Shown piece by piece: positions 1-8,301 of a stretch of DNA of 64,000 bases. The DNA is from G020348185 sp964525045 (lineage in GTDB: Bacteria; Nitrospirota; Nitrospiria; Nitrospirales; UBA8639), in the NCBI GenBank assembly GCA_964525045.1, contig CAZGFD010000015.1:1-64000 (forward strand), given 5' to 3'. Every line of letters starts with the position of its first letter. Position 1 is the stretch's first letter. The notes beneath the pieces were generated by a model. That model saw only the letters and a program-made list of their open reading frames with translations. It searched no databases and had not been told where the DNA came from. The position numbers were made by a program, and so were the translations under genes.

Positions 1-240
1 CTCTGCTCGTTCAATCATCCTTGCATATTCGGGAGCGTCCATACATGACAATACCGCCTGCAGACTGACCCCTAACTCGGGCGCACTCGTACCGAACGCG
101 ACCACGGTAAGACCAATAATAAGAGGAGAGACACCCAGAAGTTGGGCCAGCCTTGATGCCCCGCGCACAAGACAATCTGCTCCGATTAACAACCAAACGA
201 GCCCGCTTACAAGAATGAAGACGGAGCTAAATTGAGCCAT
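1..240 (-). CDS. Calcium/sodium antiporter, N-terminal part (runs off the window)
   Basis: The minus strand opens with an ATG at 240 and stays open to the window edge (80 codons). The start is a hydrophobic helix, followed by GADCLVRGASRLAQ and VVAFGTSAPELGVSLQA. The GTSAPEL element is the hallmark alpha-repeat motif of the CaCA family (YrbG-type Na+/Ca2+ exchangers), where the acidic residue helps bind the cation. The protein would sit in the inner membrane and exchange Ca2+ for Na+ or H+. Only the first alpha repeat is visible; the remaining three quarters lie outside the window. Substrate cannot be decided from this piece. Family assignment is fairly sure. Confidence 0.85.
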   Translation of the reverse strand, partial: MAQFSSVFILVSGLVWLLIGADCLVRGASRLAQLLGVSPLIIGLTVVAFGTSAPELGVSLQAVLSCMDAPEYARMIERAE

Positions 241-451
241 AACAAAAATGTTGGGGGGTTCAAGCAAGACAACTCTTATGCCCTTTGACTTTCAGCTTGA
301 ACCCCTGGAGGTTTTTATCAATAGGTTCTTTGCAGCTGATGGCCAGGGCCTTGAGAAAAGGCATTAGATCCAGGAAGTGTACGTTTCACGCGGGGGCATG
401 ATATCGAAGGGGGATAAATAATTGTAGAAAAGGTTGGATGGTCTCGCTAAT

Positions 452-877
452 TTATGGCAATGGCACGGCCCCAAGCAAGGCTAACACGGCTAGAGGAACC
501 ATAATGATCCCAATCATGATATTTTGTATTCGGTTATCTTCTTCCAGACGACTGACGCGTTGGGTCAGGTTATCCGGAGGGACCTCTACAGGAGATTTCT
601 TCATAGTGTGTGGTGGTAACACGGGAGACTCCTTTTTCGTTTCTTCCTTTGGCATTTCGTTTTTGACAACCGGTGTCGCCGTTGGAACGGCTTGGGATTT
701 CTGCTTCCTGTCCTTGGCGACAGTGGTTTTCCCCTTTCCTGATGGCTTGGCCGCAATCCTCCTTGACGGTGTTTCCGATCCCATCAAAAAATTTTCAAAT
801 CCGGCCGGTGGCTCTTGAGTGGTGTGGTTTGAGAGACTGTCCAGAGGATTATTCTTAATCGTTTTTCGTTTTGCCAT
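452..877 (-). CDS. Small tail-anchored protein downstream of ParA, likely its partner
   Basis: 141 residues, not recognised as a named family. The N-terminus is short and very basic (MAKRKTIKNNPLDSL). Next comes a long Lys/Pro/Thr-rich, probably disordered stretch (about 35-95), then a short predicted coiled coil (LTQRVSRLEEDN, about 104-116), and finally one C-terminal hydrophobic segment of about 20 residues ending at the last residues. This looks like a tail-anchored membrane protein with a cytoplasmic N-terminus. It starts 18 bp after the ParA stop, so the two are almost certainly one operon. Partners of ParA-type ATPases often use a basic N-terminal peptide to stimulate ATP hydrolysis; the N-terminus here would fit, which is inference only. 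Real gene: sure. Role: tentative. Confidence 0.75.
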   Translation of the reverse strand: MAKRKTIKNNPLDSLSNHTTQEPPAGFENFLMGSETPSRRIAAKPSGKGKTTVAKDRKQKSQAVPTATPVVKNEMPKEETKKESPVLPPHTMKKSPVEVPPDNLTQRVSRLEEDNRIQNIMIGIIMVPLAVLALLGAVPLP

Positions 878-895
878 ACTCTATTCTTCCTTTCT

Positions 896-1684
896 CTAAG
901 CCCCCTGTTGGATTTCAGCCTTGATTGACAGCTCCTGTGCCATCACTTCTCGGGCCAGTAGTCGATAATCCTCAGCGCCCCTCCCATGGGGATCATATTC
1001 GGTAATGGGCTTCCCAAAAGAGGGACATTCGGCTAATCGGACACTTTCGTGAATGATAGCCTGATACATTTGGTTTCCAAATCGTGTTCGCAACTCTTCA
1101 ATGACTTCCTGTGAATGACGAGTTCGGGATACGACTCGGCAAGCTAAAATTCCCGAAATCTCCAACTCGGCATTAAGACGTGCTTTAACGGTTTGGACAG
1201 TTCCTAGGAGTTGAGCTAAGCCACCAAGGGCCAGCACATGGGATTCTACCGGCACAATCACTTCGCCCGCAGCGACGAGCGCATTCACGGTCACGATGTT
1301 TAAAGCCGGAGAACAGTCTAATAGAATATAATCCCATTGATTTGGAAGTTGGGACAAATTCTGGCGGAGAATGGTTTCTGTTCCAATCTCTCCGGCAAGA
1401 ACTTTTTCAATACCATTTAACCACGAGGACGAAGGGATAATCTCCACTCGCGCCACTTCGGATGGTTGAACCAACTCCGAGATGGTGCCTGAATTTGTGA
1501 ACACTTCATACAGTCCCTTCCCCTGGCTCTTGATTCCATACCAGGTCGAAGCAGAGGCTTGGGGATCGAGGTCTATCAACAGGATGCGGCGACCTTGCTC
1601 GCCAAGGGCAGCGGCAAGATTAACAGCAGTGGTTGTTTTTCCACTTCCCCCTTTTTGGTTGGTGATGGCGATGACCCTGGTCAT
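896..1684 (-). CDS. parA: ParA/Soj-family partitioning or positioning ATPase
   Basis: About 262 residues from the ATG at 1684; a GTG at 1699 would add five residues and neither has a clear ribosome site. The deviant Walker A is KGGSGKTT at residues 11-18 (signature lysine K11). The A' motif is DLDPQAS around 38-44 and the B motif is LLDCSP. These define the MinD/ParA superfamily: ATP-dependent dimers that bind DNA or membrane and position chromosomes, plasmids or protein complexes. No parB with a CTP-binding or HTH domain lies next to it. Instead a small tail-anchored protein follows directly. This favours an orphan ParA that positions a membrane-linked cargo over the chromosomal ParABS system, but a distant parB cannot be excluded. 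Confidence 0.88.
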   Translation of the reverse strand: MTRVIAITNQKGGSGKTTTAVNLAAALGEQGRRILLIDLDPQASASTWYGIKSQGKGLYEVFTNSGTISELVQPSEVARVEIIPSSSWLNGIEKVLAGEIGTETILRQNLSQLPNQWDYILLDCSPALNIVTVNALVAAGEVIVPVESHVLALGGLAQLLGTVQTVKARLNAELEISGILACRVVSRTRHSQEVIEELRTRFGNQMYQAIIHESVRLAECPSFGKPITEYDPHGRGAEDYRLLAREVMAQELSIKAEIQQGA

Positions 1685-1758
1685 GGCAAGGAATGTCACG
1701 TTGGAAGGTTACGGATCAAAGTTGAGGAAAGAGAGTTTTGCTTCATCCTTCCACACCT

Positions 1759-2271
1759 TCAGCATGTGTTTTTGGTCGAGGTGGTAAAGTGAATAGCCAC
1801 GCCTTTCAGGGTCTTGACCGTATAGTTATAAGGAATCGCCGTTCCGCCATATCCCCATCCCGTCCCGTACCCATACCCCGACCCATAACCCCACCCAGGG
1901 TACCCATACGTTCCATAACCATAGGGACCACAAGACATACAGCCCATCCCCGAGTAGGTCACCCCACGTTTAATATTTTTCTGGGGTTTCGAAAAAATGA
2001 CCGCATCGGCCCCTAAGGCAGCGGCTTTTTTAAGGATTTTTTTTTGCTCTGACTCAAAAGAGTCATATTCACTGTCATCAACGCTTAATCGAGCAATCAC
2101 CACATGATCGCAAGGGGGAGTCCGGTCTAAGATTTCCACCTCCTCCACCGATTCCTTTGCGGGAAACTTTTGATTCGTTAATCGAACCGTATCGACTGAG
2201 ACGCAACTTGAGAGACCAAAGGCGATTCCCACCGCCAGTAGGAAAAGAAAATTGGGTCTCATTCTGTTCAT
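1759..2271 (-). CDS. Gly/Tyr-rich lipoprotein with LGADAV motif (paralogue of 2852-3355)
   Basis: About 170 residues. The N-terminus is a short lipoprotein signal with lipobox LSSC, so it is lipidated and exported. The mature part contains KKAAALGADAVIFSK, then a glycine/tyrosine-rich segment with repeated GYG units and a CMSC pair, and ends in GVAIHF. The same order (LGADAV, then Gly-rich, then GVAIRY) is found in the gene at 2852-3355, so these are paralogues. LGADAV-type motifs occur in several small periplasmic lipoprotein families (DUF4156-like); I do not assign a function. The start at 2271 or the ATG at 2262 are both possible; a TGGGGA ribosome site fits 2262 better. Overlaps nothing; lies 2 kb upstream of no known pathway. 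Confidence 0.7.
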   Translation of the reverse strand: MNRMRPNFLFLLAVGIAFGLSSCVSVDTVRLTNQKFPAKESVEEVEILDRTPPCDHVVIARLSVDDSEYDSFESEQKKILKKAAALGADAVIFSKPQKNIKRGVTYSGMGCMSCGPYGYGTYGYPGWGYGSGYGYGTGWGYGGTAIPYNYTVKTLKGVAIHFTTSTKNTC

Positions 2272-2285
2272 TCCCCAAACACCAC

Positions 2286-2768
2286 TCATCGAAGGTATCG
2301 CTCGATCATTTGTCCTTCCTTCTGCAACCGCGCACCCTCAATGGCATGACGCTTATCCCTGTAGGCCTCCAGGGCGGTTTCATACTCCCGTTCATGATCC
2401 ATCCAGACTTTCAGCATTTCAGCTTTTTCTCCGGACCCTGCAGCGAATTTTTTTAATACGTCTTCAGTAAATTTCAAATGTTGGAGTTGGAGACGCCATT
2501 GTTCCTCATGCAACTCCCATCCTTTCAAATCTAATTTTCTCAGTTCTTGGATGATAGGATCATCACTGGGAGGCATCGATCGTAGCACTTCAATTCGCTC
2601 GGCAACATCTTCAATATTAATGGTCAATTCCCCGATGTGTTTATCCAAATCAAGGAGAATTAAATTAAGAGGACGAATGGTTTCGGCAGCTGCCAACGGA
2701 ACCCAACTCCCACCGACAAATAGAAGGAGTCCCACCACCAAGGTCATCATCAATCGACGTTTACACAT
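2286..2768 (-). CDS. Secreted helical protein of unknown function
   Basis: 160 residues with a clear Sec signal peptide (positively charged start, hydrophobic core, AAA-E cleavage region near residue 28). The mature part is almost entirely helical and charged (LDKHIGELTINIEDVAERIE, ELHEEQWRLQLQHLKFTEDV), suggesting a small periplasmic coiled-coil protein. No family recognised. It sits between two paralogous lipoproteins on the same strand and ends just before the next gene starts (stop at 2286, next start about 2271), so co-transcription is likely. It could be the soluble partner of the two lipoproteins; that is inference from position. Confidence 0.7.
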   Translation of the reverse strand: MCKRRLMMTLVVGLLLFVGGSWVPLAAAETIRPLNLILLDLDKHIGELTINIEDVAERIEVLRSMPPSDDPIIQELRKLDLKGWELHEEQWRLQLQHLKFTEDVLKKFAAGSGEKAEMLKVWMDHEREYETALEAYRDKRHAIEGARLQKEGQMIERYLR

Positions 2769-2851
2769 TGCAATCTTCCTTTCCCCCTAATTAATGTGGT
2801 TCAACTGTCACCCCCCAGCCAAGACCTTTCCTAGACGCAGAAACTTTTCAG

Positions 2852-3355
2852 TCACGAGTCCACGTACCGTATGGCAACACCGGAAAGAAACAAGGTCCAG
2901 GTCGTCCCGTCCTGCTGAGTCTGCTGATAGGTCCAGGGATCAAAAAACATCGGCATACCACTCCCAGGTCCACCCGAAAAGACTGAGGCCCGAACGTCAG
3001 GGTCAAGAGTTGATTGATACCGCGGGGTACCCATATGCTTCAGAACATCCACTTTTGTAATAACCACGGCATCGGCTCCTAACGTGCCGGCCTTATCTAA
3101 CATTTTTTGTCGTACAGTCTCTTCATCGTCCGTCCGGGTGGTGGCAACCAATTTGGCGATTTTTGAATACGGACGTTCCGGTTCACTATTCAATTCATCA
3201 ATGACGGCACTTTCCGGTTTTGGGGGATATTGTTCAGCCCCCAAGGGTTTCACGCGAATCTTCGTCCCAATGGGGCCACATGCCACAAACCATATTCCCA
3301 ACAGGCCAACAACCAAGAAAGGGGTTATTTTTTGTCCAAATAGTAACAGCCGCAT
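2852..3355 (-). CDS. Lipoprotein with LGADAV motif (paralogue of 1759-2271)
   Basis: 167 residues. Signal peptide with lipobox FVAC at about residues 23-26, so the protein is a lipoprotein. The mature part includes DKAGTLGADAVVITKVDV and a Gly/Pro-rich stretch, ending in LSGVAIRYVDS. It matches the order of motifs in the gene at 1759-2271 and is its paralogue. Aspartate at +2 is absent (Gly follows the Cys), so outer-membrane targeting would be expected under E. coli rules. First gene of a same-strand group of three exported proteins. Function unknown. Confidence 0.7.
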   Translation of the reverse strand: MRLLLFGQKITPFLVVGLLGIWFVACGPIGTKIRVKPLGAEQYPPKPESAVIDELNSEPERPYSKIAKLVATTRTDDEETVRQKMLDKAGTLGADAVVITKVDVLKHMGTPRYQSTLDPDVRASVFSGGPGSGMPMFFDPWTYQQTQQDGTTWTLFLSGVAIRYVDS

Positions 3356-3665
3356 CCTCGTACTTCCAATTTTACTTGAGTAAGATACTCAAATACCAAA
3401 TAAAACTTCATGATTTCTTTCAGCTGGATCCAGAAGAAGTTAATTTTTCCCTTTCATGTGGGAAGAAGGACGATGTATATGGGGAGATTGAAGTAGAAAC
3501 TGCAAGTGTTTCGTCTTATTTCCGATGACATTTTCATATTAAGAGGAAACCATAGGAAAAGAAATTTTTCCAACGGTAGAACGCTCGTTCCTGGGTGCTA
3601 GGAGGGCCCTTAAGGAGGACAAAAAATCAATCAACAAAAACGTATGTTTGAGTGACTGAGGTTTT
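3356..3665. other. Non-coding stretch between lipoprotein and DUF5132-like gene
   Basis: About 310 bases without a convincing gene. A plus-strand reading frame crosses part of it but has no start signal or family resemblance. Two small palindromes (AGGGCCCT and CCTTAAGG) sit together near 3603-3615. The region must hold the promoter of the lipoprotein at 3355. No riboswitch or repeat recognised. Confidence 0.4.
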
Positions 3666-4001
3666 CTATACTGCGGCGAGGAGGACCATTTTGATAAAGG
3701 TTGCGGCCTCGTCTTCCGCCAAATCGATCACAATATCTTTGCCAAACTCTTCAATCTTTTCAATAAAACCCCCTTCTTCAGAAGAGGGTTTATCTTTTGA
3801 TTCCCTTCCGGGCTCAACTACCCTCAACATTCCAGTTCCAAAGCTGGAAAACAAATCGGCAACTGCGGTCACGGCTACGACCGAACCTTGAGCCATTTTT
3901 TCCCCTGCTGGGATTACCACCTTAAATAAACCAGAGACAAGCACTGGCCCCACCAAAGCCGCAGTTACCCCAATAATGGCACCGCCAATTAATCCTTCCA
4001 T
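3666..4001 (-). CDS. DUF5132-like small membrane protein (paralogue of 4262-4507)
   Basis: 111 residues. The N-terminal 30 residues are a Gly/Ala/Val-rich hydrophobic segment (GGAIIGVTAALVGPVLVSG). A middle stretch VAVTAVADLFSSFGTG is followed by an acidic tail. It aligns by eye with the neighbouring 81-residue protein (GGGIVGGLVAMAAPSIVSG; VVYSTVTDMVGEVGEQ), so the two arose by duplication. The layout (hydrophobic N-terminus, then KGG-V-Y-like helix and acidic C-terminus) resembles the DUF5132 family of small proteins, whose function is unknown. The acidic C-terminal 40 residues are specific to this copy. Moderate confidence in family. Confidence 0.6.
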   Translation of the reverse strand: MEGLIGGAIIGVTAALVGPVLVSGLFKVVIPAGEKMAQGSVVAVTAVADLFSSFGTGMLRVVEPGRESKDKPSSEEGGFIEKIEEFGKDIVIDLAEDEAATFIKMVLLAAV

Positions 4002-4261
4002 TCACACCCCTGCTCCAAATAGGTCTCAATGGGGATAGGCAATAAAACCAGGTTTGTTCGTGTATCTTTCCTTCACAGGATGGTACATGAATTCGTTTCC
4101 AAACCGCATCGAGCTTTCGAACCCCACTCAACGGGCTGGTTTTTTATAATTGAGAATACGGCGGCTGCCTTCCACCACTCAAAATGGCCGAGATATTGAA
4201 CAGTTCATCAATCTGCCTAAAATTCGGGAAAGCCTAAGGAACTGGCAGTTCAGGTGCCTGA

Positions 4262-4507
4262 TTATTTTTTGGGCTGACTCGGTTTTGGCTGATCTCCTTT
4301 GGCCTCGGTTTGCGCTTCAGCGACTAAATCGCTACATTGCTCGCCCACTTCCCCCACCATGTCGGTGACAGTCGAATAGACCACGATTCCCCCTTTTACA
4401 CATTCCTTCACAAGAGGACGAATGACCCCGAACACACCAGACACAATGGATGGAGCCGCCATTGCGACTAACCCCCCAACAATACCTCCACCAATGGCCG
4501 TCATCAT
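4262..4507 (-). CDS. DUF5132-like small membrane protein
   Basis: 81 residues, starting at an ATG at 4507 with an AAGGAGG ribosome site six bases upstream. Hydrophobic N-terminus (GGGIVGGLVAMAAPSIVSG), then LVKECVKGGIVVYSTV and GEQCSDLVAEAQTEAKG. The VKGG-V-Y helix and the ending DLVAEA are typical of DUF5132 as I remember it. Tail is Pro/Lys-rich. One membrane-embedded segment is likely. It precedes its paralogue at 3666-4001 by 260 bases on the same strand. Function unknown. Confidence 0.65.
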   Translation of the reverse strand: MMTAIGGGIVGGLVAMAAPSIVSGVFGVIRPLVKECVKGGIVVYSTVTDMVGEVGEQCSDLVAEAQTEAKGDQPKPSQPKK

Positions 4508-4726
4508 ATCAAACCTCCTTATGGTTAAAATTCCTAACTTCTTGAGGTCAGGAGAAAGACCGATTTCTAAGAAGGATCAGAGTCTACTCAATTATAATTT
4601 CTCGGGCAACCATTTATTTTGTAATTTCTTGCACAATTTTACTAGCTTACGAATAAACCCCACCTAAATCCCATTTCGAAAGAGCTCCGAGGGTAGGCAC
4701 AAAGATCCAAACCGTCAAAGTCCCAC
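4508..4726. other. Intergenic region between glnA terminator and DUF5132 pair
   Basis: AT-rich spacer holding the presumed promoter of the DUF5132-like genes. Together with the terminator and the glnA 3' untranslated part, 334 bases lie between the two genes. No other structure seen. Confidence 0.4.
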
Positions 4727-4765
4727 AAAAAAAAGCGCCGGCTCCTTCACATGGAGCCGGCGCTT
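4727..4765 (-). terminator. Strong intrinsic terminator of the ammonium operon
   Basis: Read on the minus strand: a perfect 13-bp stem (AAGCGCCGGCTCC paired with its complement, 7-base loop) at 4733-4765, followed by eight T residues (A-run at 4727-4734 on plus). It lies about 75 bases after the glnA stop and closes the porin-amt-glnK-amt-glnA group. Confidence 0.92.
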
Positions 4766-4841
4766 CAAATTCTTCAAATGTCCCTCTTAAAGGTTTTCGG
4801 TATTAAGAAAATGAGAAAACCTTGATTGGACAGCCGATGGC

Positions 4842-6251
4842 TTAGATATCATAATACATGAAAAATTCGTGGGGATGGGGGCGAATCCTAATTTGGTCCA
4901 CCTCATTATCCCTTTTGTAAGATATCCAGGCCTCGATCAAATCTTCACTAAACACTCCACCTTTCAACAAAAACTGATAATCGTCCTCAAGACTGTTGAG
5001 GGCATCCTCCAGACTGGCAGGAAGCGTGGGAATATTACCGGCTTCCTCGGGAGCCAAATCATAAAGGTTTTTATCCATGGCTTCGCCCGGATCAATTTTG
5101 TTCTGGATCCCGTCAAGACCGGCCATTAACATGGCACTGAACGCCAGATACATATTGCACGACGGATCAGGGAATCGGACTTCGATCCGCTTTGTCTTAG
5201 GATTAGGAGAATACATGGGTATTCGAATGCCGGCTGAACGATTCCGACTTGAATAAGCCAAAAGGACCGGAGCTTCAAACCCTGGAGTGAGCCTCTTATA
5301 AGAATTAGTCGTGGGATTCGTGAAAGCCGAGAGGGCGCAGGCATGCTTGAGGATCCCGCCAATATAATGAAGACAAGTTTTTGAGACTCCGGCATAATCT
5401 TTACCGGCGAAAGTTGGTTTCCCATCCTTCCAAATGCTTTGGTGAGTATGCATGCCCGACCCATTGTCCATGAAAACTGGTTTGGGCATAAACGTAACCG
5501 TTTTATTATGCCGACGGGCAACATTTTTCACCACGTATTTATACATCAACATCTTGTCCGCCATTTTCACTAAGGAATCAAAACGCAGGTCAATTTCCGC
5601 CTGACCAGCAGTCGCGACTTCGTGGTGATGCTTCTCTACTCGAATACCCACTTTTTCCATCACTTTTACCATTTCGGACCGGATGTCTTGTTGAGAATCC
5701 GTCGGTGCTACCGGGAAATAACCTTCTTTATGACGGGGCCGTGATCCCAGGTTGTTTCCTTCCTGACCGGAATTCCAGATCCCCTCTTCAGAATCGACAA
5801 AATAATAGCCCGAATGAGCGTTCTGATCATAACTCGCATGGTCAAAAATGAAAAATTCTGCTTCCGGTCCCCAATAGGACACATCACCGATTTTGGTACT
5901 CTTCAAATATTGCTCCGCCTTGTTAGCCACAAATCGAGGATCCCGCTCATAGCCTTGACGAGTGATGGGATCTTCAACCTGGCTGATCATGGACAAGGTG
6001 GGAATTTCAGCGAAGGGATCAAGGCAGGCAGTATTTGGATCGGGAATGACCAACATGTCACTATTTTGAATCATTTTCCATCCCCGAATTGATGATCCAT
6101 CGAATCCCGACCCATCCTTAAAAAGGTCAAGGGAAAGCTCGGAGGGAGGTAGTGAAAAATGTTGCCAGCACCCAAGTAAATCCACAAATTTTAAATCAAC
6201 CATTTCAACTTTGTTCTTCTTGGCAAAATCCAATACTTCACGCGGAGTCAT
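4842..6251 (-). CDS. glnA: Glutamine synthetase type I (adenylylatable form)
   Basis: 469 residues, full length for the dodecameric GSI-beta class. It makes glutamine from glutamate, ammonium and ATP in the cytoplasm. Seen: GFDGSS latch at about 49-54, EAEFFIF active-site strand, HHHEVATAGQAEID, the MPKPVFMDNGSGMHTHQS block, and NRSAGIRIP. Tyr397 in KNLYDLAPEE is exactly the E. coli adenylylation site, so activity is probably controlled by GlnE. Start at 6251 is preceded by a GGAGGTAGGG-like ribosome site. Last gene of the ammonium group; a 263-base spacer with a heptamer repeat separates it from amt. Confidence 0.97.
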   Translation of the reverse strand: MTPREVLDFAKKNKVEMVDLKFVDLLGCWQHFSLPPSELSLDLFKDGSGFDGSSIRGWKMIQNSDMLVIPDPNTACLDPFAEIPTLSMISQVEDPITRQGYERDPRFVANKAEQYLKSTKIGDVSYWGPEAEFFIFDHASYDQNAHSGYYFVDSEEGIWNSGQEGNNLGSRPRHKEGYFPVAPTDSQQDIRSEMVKVMEKVGIRVEKHHHEVATAGQAEIDLRFDSLVKMADKMLMYKYVVKNVARRHNKTVTFMPKPVFMDNGSGMHTHQSIWKDGKPTFAGKDYAGVSKTCLHYIGGILKHACALSAFTNPTTNSYKRLTPGFEAPVLLAYSSRNRSAGIRIPMYSPNPKTKRIEVRFPDPSCNMYLAFSAMLMAGLDGIQNKIDPGEAMDKNLYDLAPEEAGNIPTLPASLEDALNSLEDDYQFLLKGGVFSEDLIEAWISYKRDNEVDQIRIRPHPHEFFMYYDI

Positions 6252-6480
6252 TCCCTACCTCCTTCTCCCAATAGGTTTATAAGAATTCAAGATTTACAAT
6301 TTAAATCAGGACCGACACTTTTATAAGACCCTACAGACACCCCTCTTGATCCCATTTCTCTTTAATATGAAAACATGGCAAAAAAGGATTGGTGTGCTTC
6401 GAATCCTCAATTCATTAGCAGATTCCCTGGCCAATTGACGAATAAAACACCACCCAGAAACAAGACTCCGAGCTTATAAC

Positions 6481-6508
6481 CTGAAACCCGAAACCTGAAA
6501 CTCGAAAC
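6481..6508. repeat. Heptamer tandem repeat (4 units)
   Basis: Four consecutive 7-bp units: CTGAAAC, CCGAAAC, CTGAAAC, TCGAAAC. Lies directly after the amt stop codon, between amt and glnA. Related arrays occur at 14368, 20321, 30024, 40208, 60464 and 61445. Confidence 0.85.
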
Positions 6509-6514
6509 ATTCTT

Positions 6515-7819
6515 CTAAGAGTATCCCCGTTCACTATGTTGACTCAAATCTATTCCAACCGTTTCATCCTGATCAGATACACGCAAACCAATCGTGACAT
6601 CAAGGATTTTTAAAATAACATAGGTGCCCACCATAGAAAATATCAGTGTTACGACGACGGTGACTATTTGAATAACAAATTGGCCCGGATTTCCGAAAAA
6701 CAACCCTTGTGCCCCAATCGACGCAAACAATCCAACCGCCAAAATCCCAATCACACCTCCAACTCCATGGATTCCAACAACATCAAGCGAGTCATCGTAT
6801 CCAAGTTTAACCTTCCACACAACGGCCAGGTAGCATACGGCACCGGCCGCCAGTCCAATGATTAAAGCAGAAAGAGGGCCAACAAACCCAGCCCCGGGGG
6901 TAATCGTCGCCAGGCCCGCAATGATTCCACTCGCAACACCGAGCATAGTGGGCTTCCCTCGATGAACCCATTCCGCGGCCATCCAACTGAACCCTCCGGC
7001 CGCAGCCGCGGTATGAGTTGCCACGAAGGCAGCGGCTGCAACATCGTTGGCACCCAAGGCACTACCGGCATTGAAGCCAAACCATCCAAACCAGAGAAGC
7101 CCTGTCCCTAACACAGTCATCGGCAGATTATGGGGAGGCATCGGTTCGAGGCCATAGCCCTTTCGTTTTCCTACCATCAGGGCGCAGACCAAGGCCCCGA
7201 ATCCAGAGCTAATATGCACCACGGCTCCTCCGGCAAAATCCAAGGCCCCCAATTGGCCGAGCCACCCCCCACCCCAAACCCAGTGAGCCAACGGGGAGTA
7301 AATGAAGGTCGACCATAAAACGGCAAACCACAGCAACGCGGTAAATTTCATTCGTTCCGCAAAGCTACCAGTGATCAGCGCAACGGTAATAGCGGCAAAC
7401 ATCAATTGGAACACCATAAAGACTTGATGGGGTATGGTCGAGGCATAATCCGGACTCGGTGTTAGGCCTACACCATGGAGCCCCACCCATTGGAGACTCC
7501 CGATGATTCCCCCGATATCCGGCGCAAAGGCCAAGCTATACCCCCAGAGGATCCATGTCATGCTGATCACGCAGAGAATACTGGCCGAATGCATAATCGT
7601 GCCCAGAACATTCTTGCTTCTGACCAGTCCCCCATAAAACAAAGCCAATCCCGGCAGAATCATGCACATGACCAGGGCAGACGACATTATTATCCATGCC
7701 GTATCGCCCGTGTCGATTTTGAGTTCACCCGCCTCCTGGGCCCAAACCACTGAAGAAAACCCCTTCAAGAGCAAAACACACCCCAGAAACCCAATTGTGA
7801 ACGGTCGATGGATAGTCAA
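6515..7819 (-). CDS. amt: Ammonium transporter (Amt), copy 1
   Basis: 434 residues with a signal-like first helix and eleven expected membrane helices, typical of AmtB trimers that conduct ammonium across the inner membrane. Conserved parts seen: DFAGGAVVHISSG (carries the D160 and first pore histidine of AmtB), FNAGSAL (phenylalanine gate), and VGIHGVGGVIG (second pore histidine). The start codon is TTG at 7819 with GAGGTGAGG just upstream. Gene lies 50 bp after glnK, so it is co-transcribed. C-terminal tail SDQDETVGIDLSQHSERG is the conserved PII-coupled tail. Confidence 0.95.
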   Translation of the reverse strand: MTIHRPFTIGFLGCVLLLKGFSSVVWAQEAGELKIDTGDTAWIIMSSALVMCMILPGLALFYGGLVRSKNVLGTIMHSASILCVISMTWILWGYSLAFAPDIGGIIGSLQWVGLHGVGLTPSPDYASTIPHQVFMVFQLMFAAITVALITGSFAERMKFTALLWFAVLWSTFIYSPLAHWVWGGGWLGQLGALDFAGGAVVHISSGFGALVCALMVGKRKGYGLEPMPPHNLPMTVLGTGLLWFGWFGFNAGSALGANDVAAAAFVATHTAAAAGGFSWMAAEWVHRGKPTMLGVASGIIAGLATITPGAGFVGPLSALIIGLAAGAVCYLAVVWKVKLGYDDSLDVVGIHGVGGVIGILAVGLFASIGAQGLFFGNPGQFVIQIVTVVVTLIFSMVGTYVILKILDVTIGLRVSDQDETVGIDLSQHSERGYS

Positions 7820-7869
7820 AGCCTCACCTCACAGTTTCGCATTTTTGTTCCATTTTGGATGAATTTCAC

Positions 7870-8208
7870 TTACACGGCCGACTCGCCTGTTTCGCCGGTT
7901 CGGATCCGGACGGCACTCGTCAAGTCGGAGACAAAGATTTTTCCATCACCAATGCTTCCGGTTTTAGCAGCTCGAGCAATCGTATCGATCACTTGCTGAA
8001 CCATATTGTCACCAATGACGACTTCCAGCTTAATTTTTGGAACAAATTCAATTTGATATTCAGTTCCCCGGTACGTCTCTTTGTGGCCTTTCTGACGGCC
8101 AAAGCCTTTGACCTCTATGACGGTCATTCCTTGAACGCCTAACTCAATGAGCGCCTCTTTGACTTCATCAAGTTTGAAAGGCTTGATTATGGCTTCAATA
8201 AGTTTCAT
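7870..8208 (-). CDS. glnK: Nitrogen regulatory protein PII
   Basis: 112 residues, the standard PII length. Tyr51 of the T-loop (TYRGTEYQIEF) is present, so uridylylation by GlnD is possible; GRQKGHKETYRG and the C-terminal DGKIFV signature are intact. PII trimers sense 2-oxoglutarate and ATP/ADP, plug Amt channels, and control glutamine synthetase adenylylation. Flanked by an amt gene on each side on the same strand, which supports the glnK name, though glnB would also fit. A GGAGG ribosome site lies about nine bases before the ATG. Confidence 0.96.
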   Translation of the reverse strand: MKLIEAIIKPFKLDEVKEALIELGVQGMTVIEVKGFGRQKGHKETYRGTEYQIEFVPKIKLEVVIGDNMVQQVIDTIARAAKTGSIGDGKIFVSDLTSAVRIRTGETGESAV

Positions 8209-8301
8209 GGGGTATTTCCTCCCGGTAGGTTAATTCGGTTCGGAGTAGAAACCTTCTCTATCACCTTCTGATCACGCTGTCTCCACCCTGGTTGGTGTCC
8301 T

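Noticed and set aside
3220..3528. 102-codon plus-strand frame opposite a lipoprotein gene
   Set aside because: Most of it is antisense to the lipoprotein gene; the remaining part has no start signal.
6481..6508. Heptamer arrays as CRISPR
   Set aside because: Units are 7 bp with no spacers, and there are no cas genes; the RecB-like nuclease at 38592 belongs to another family.
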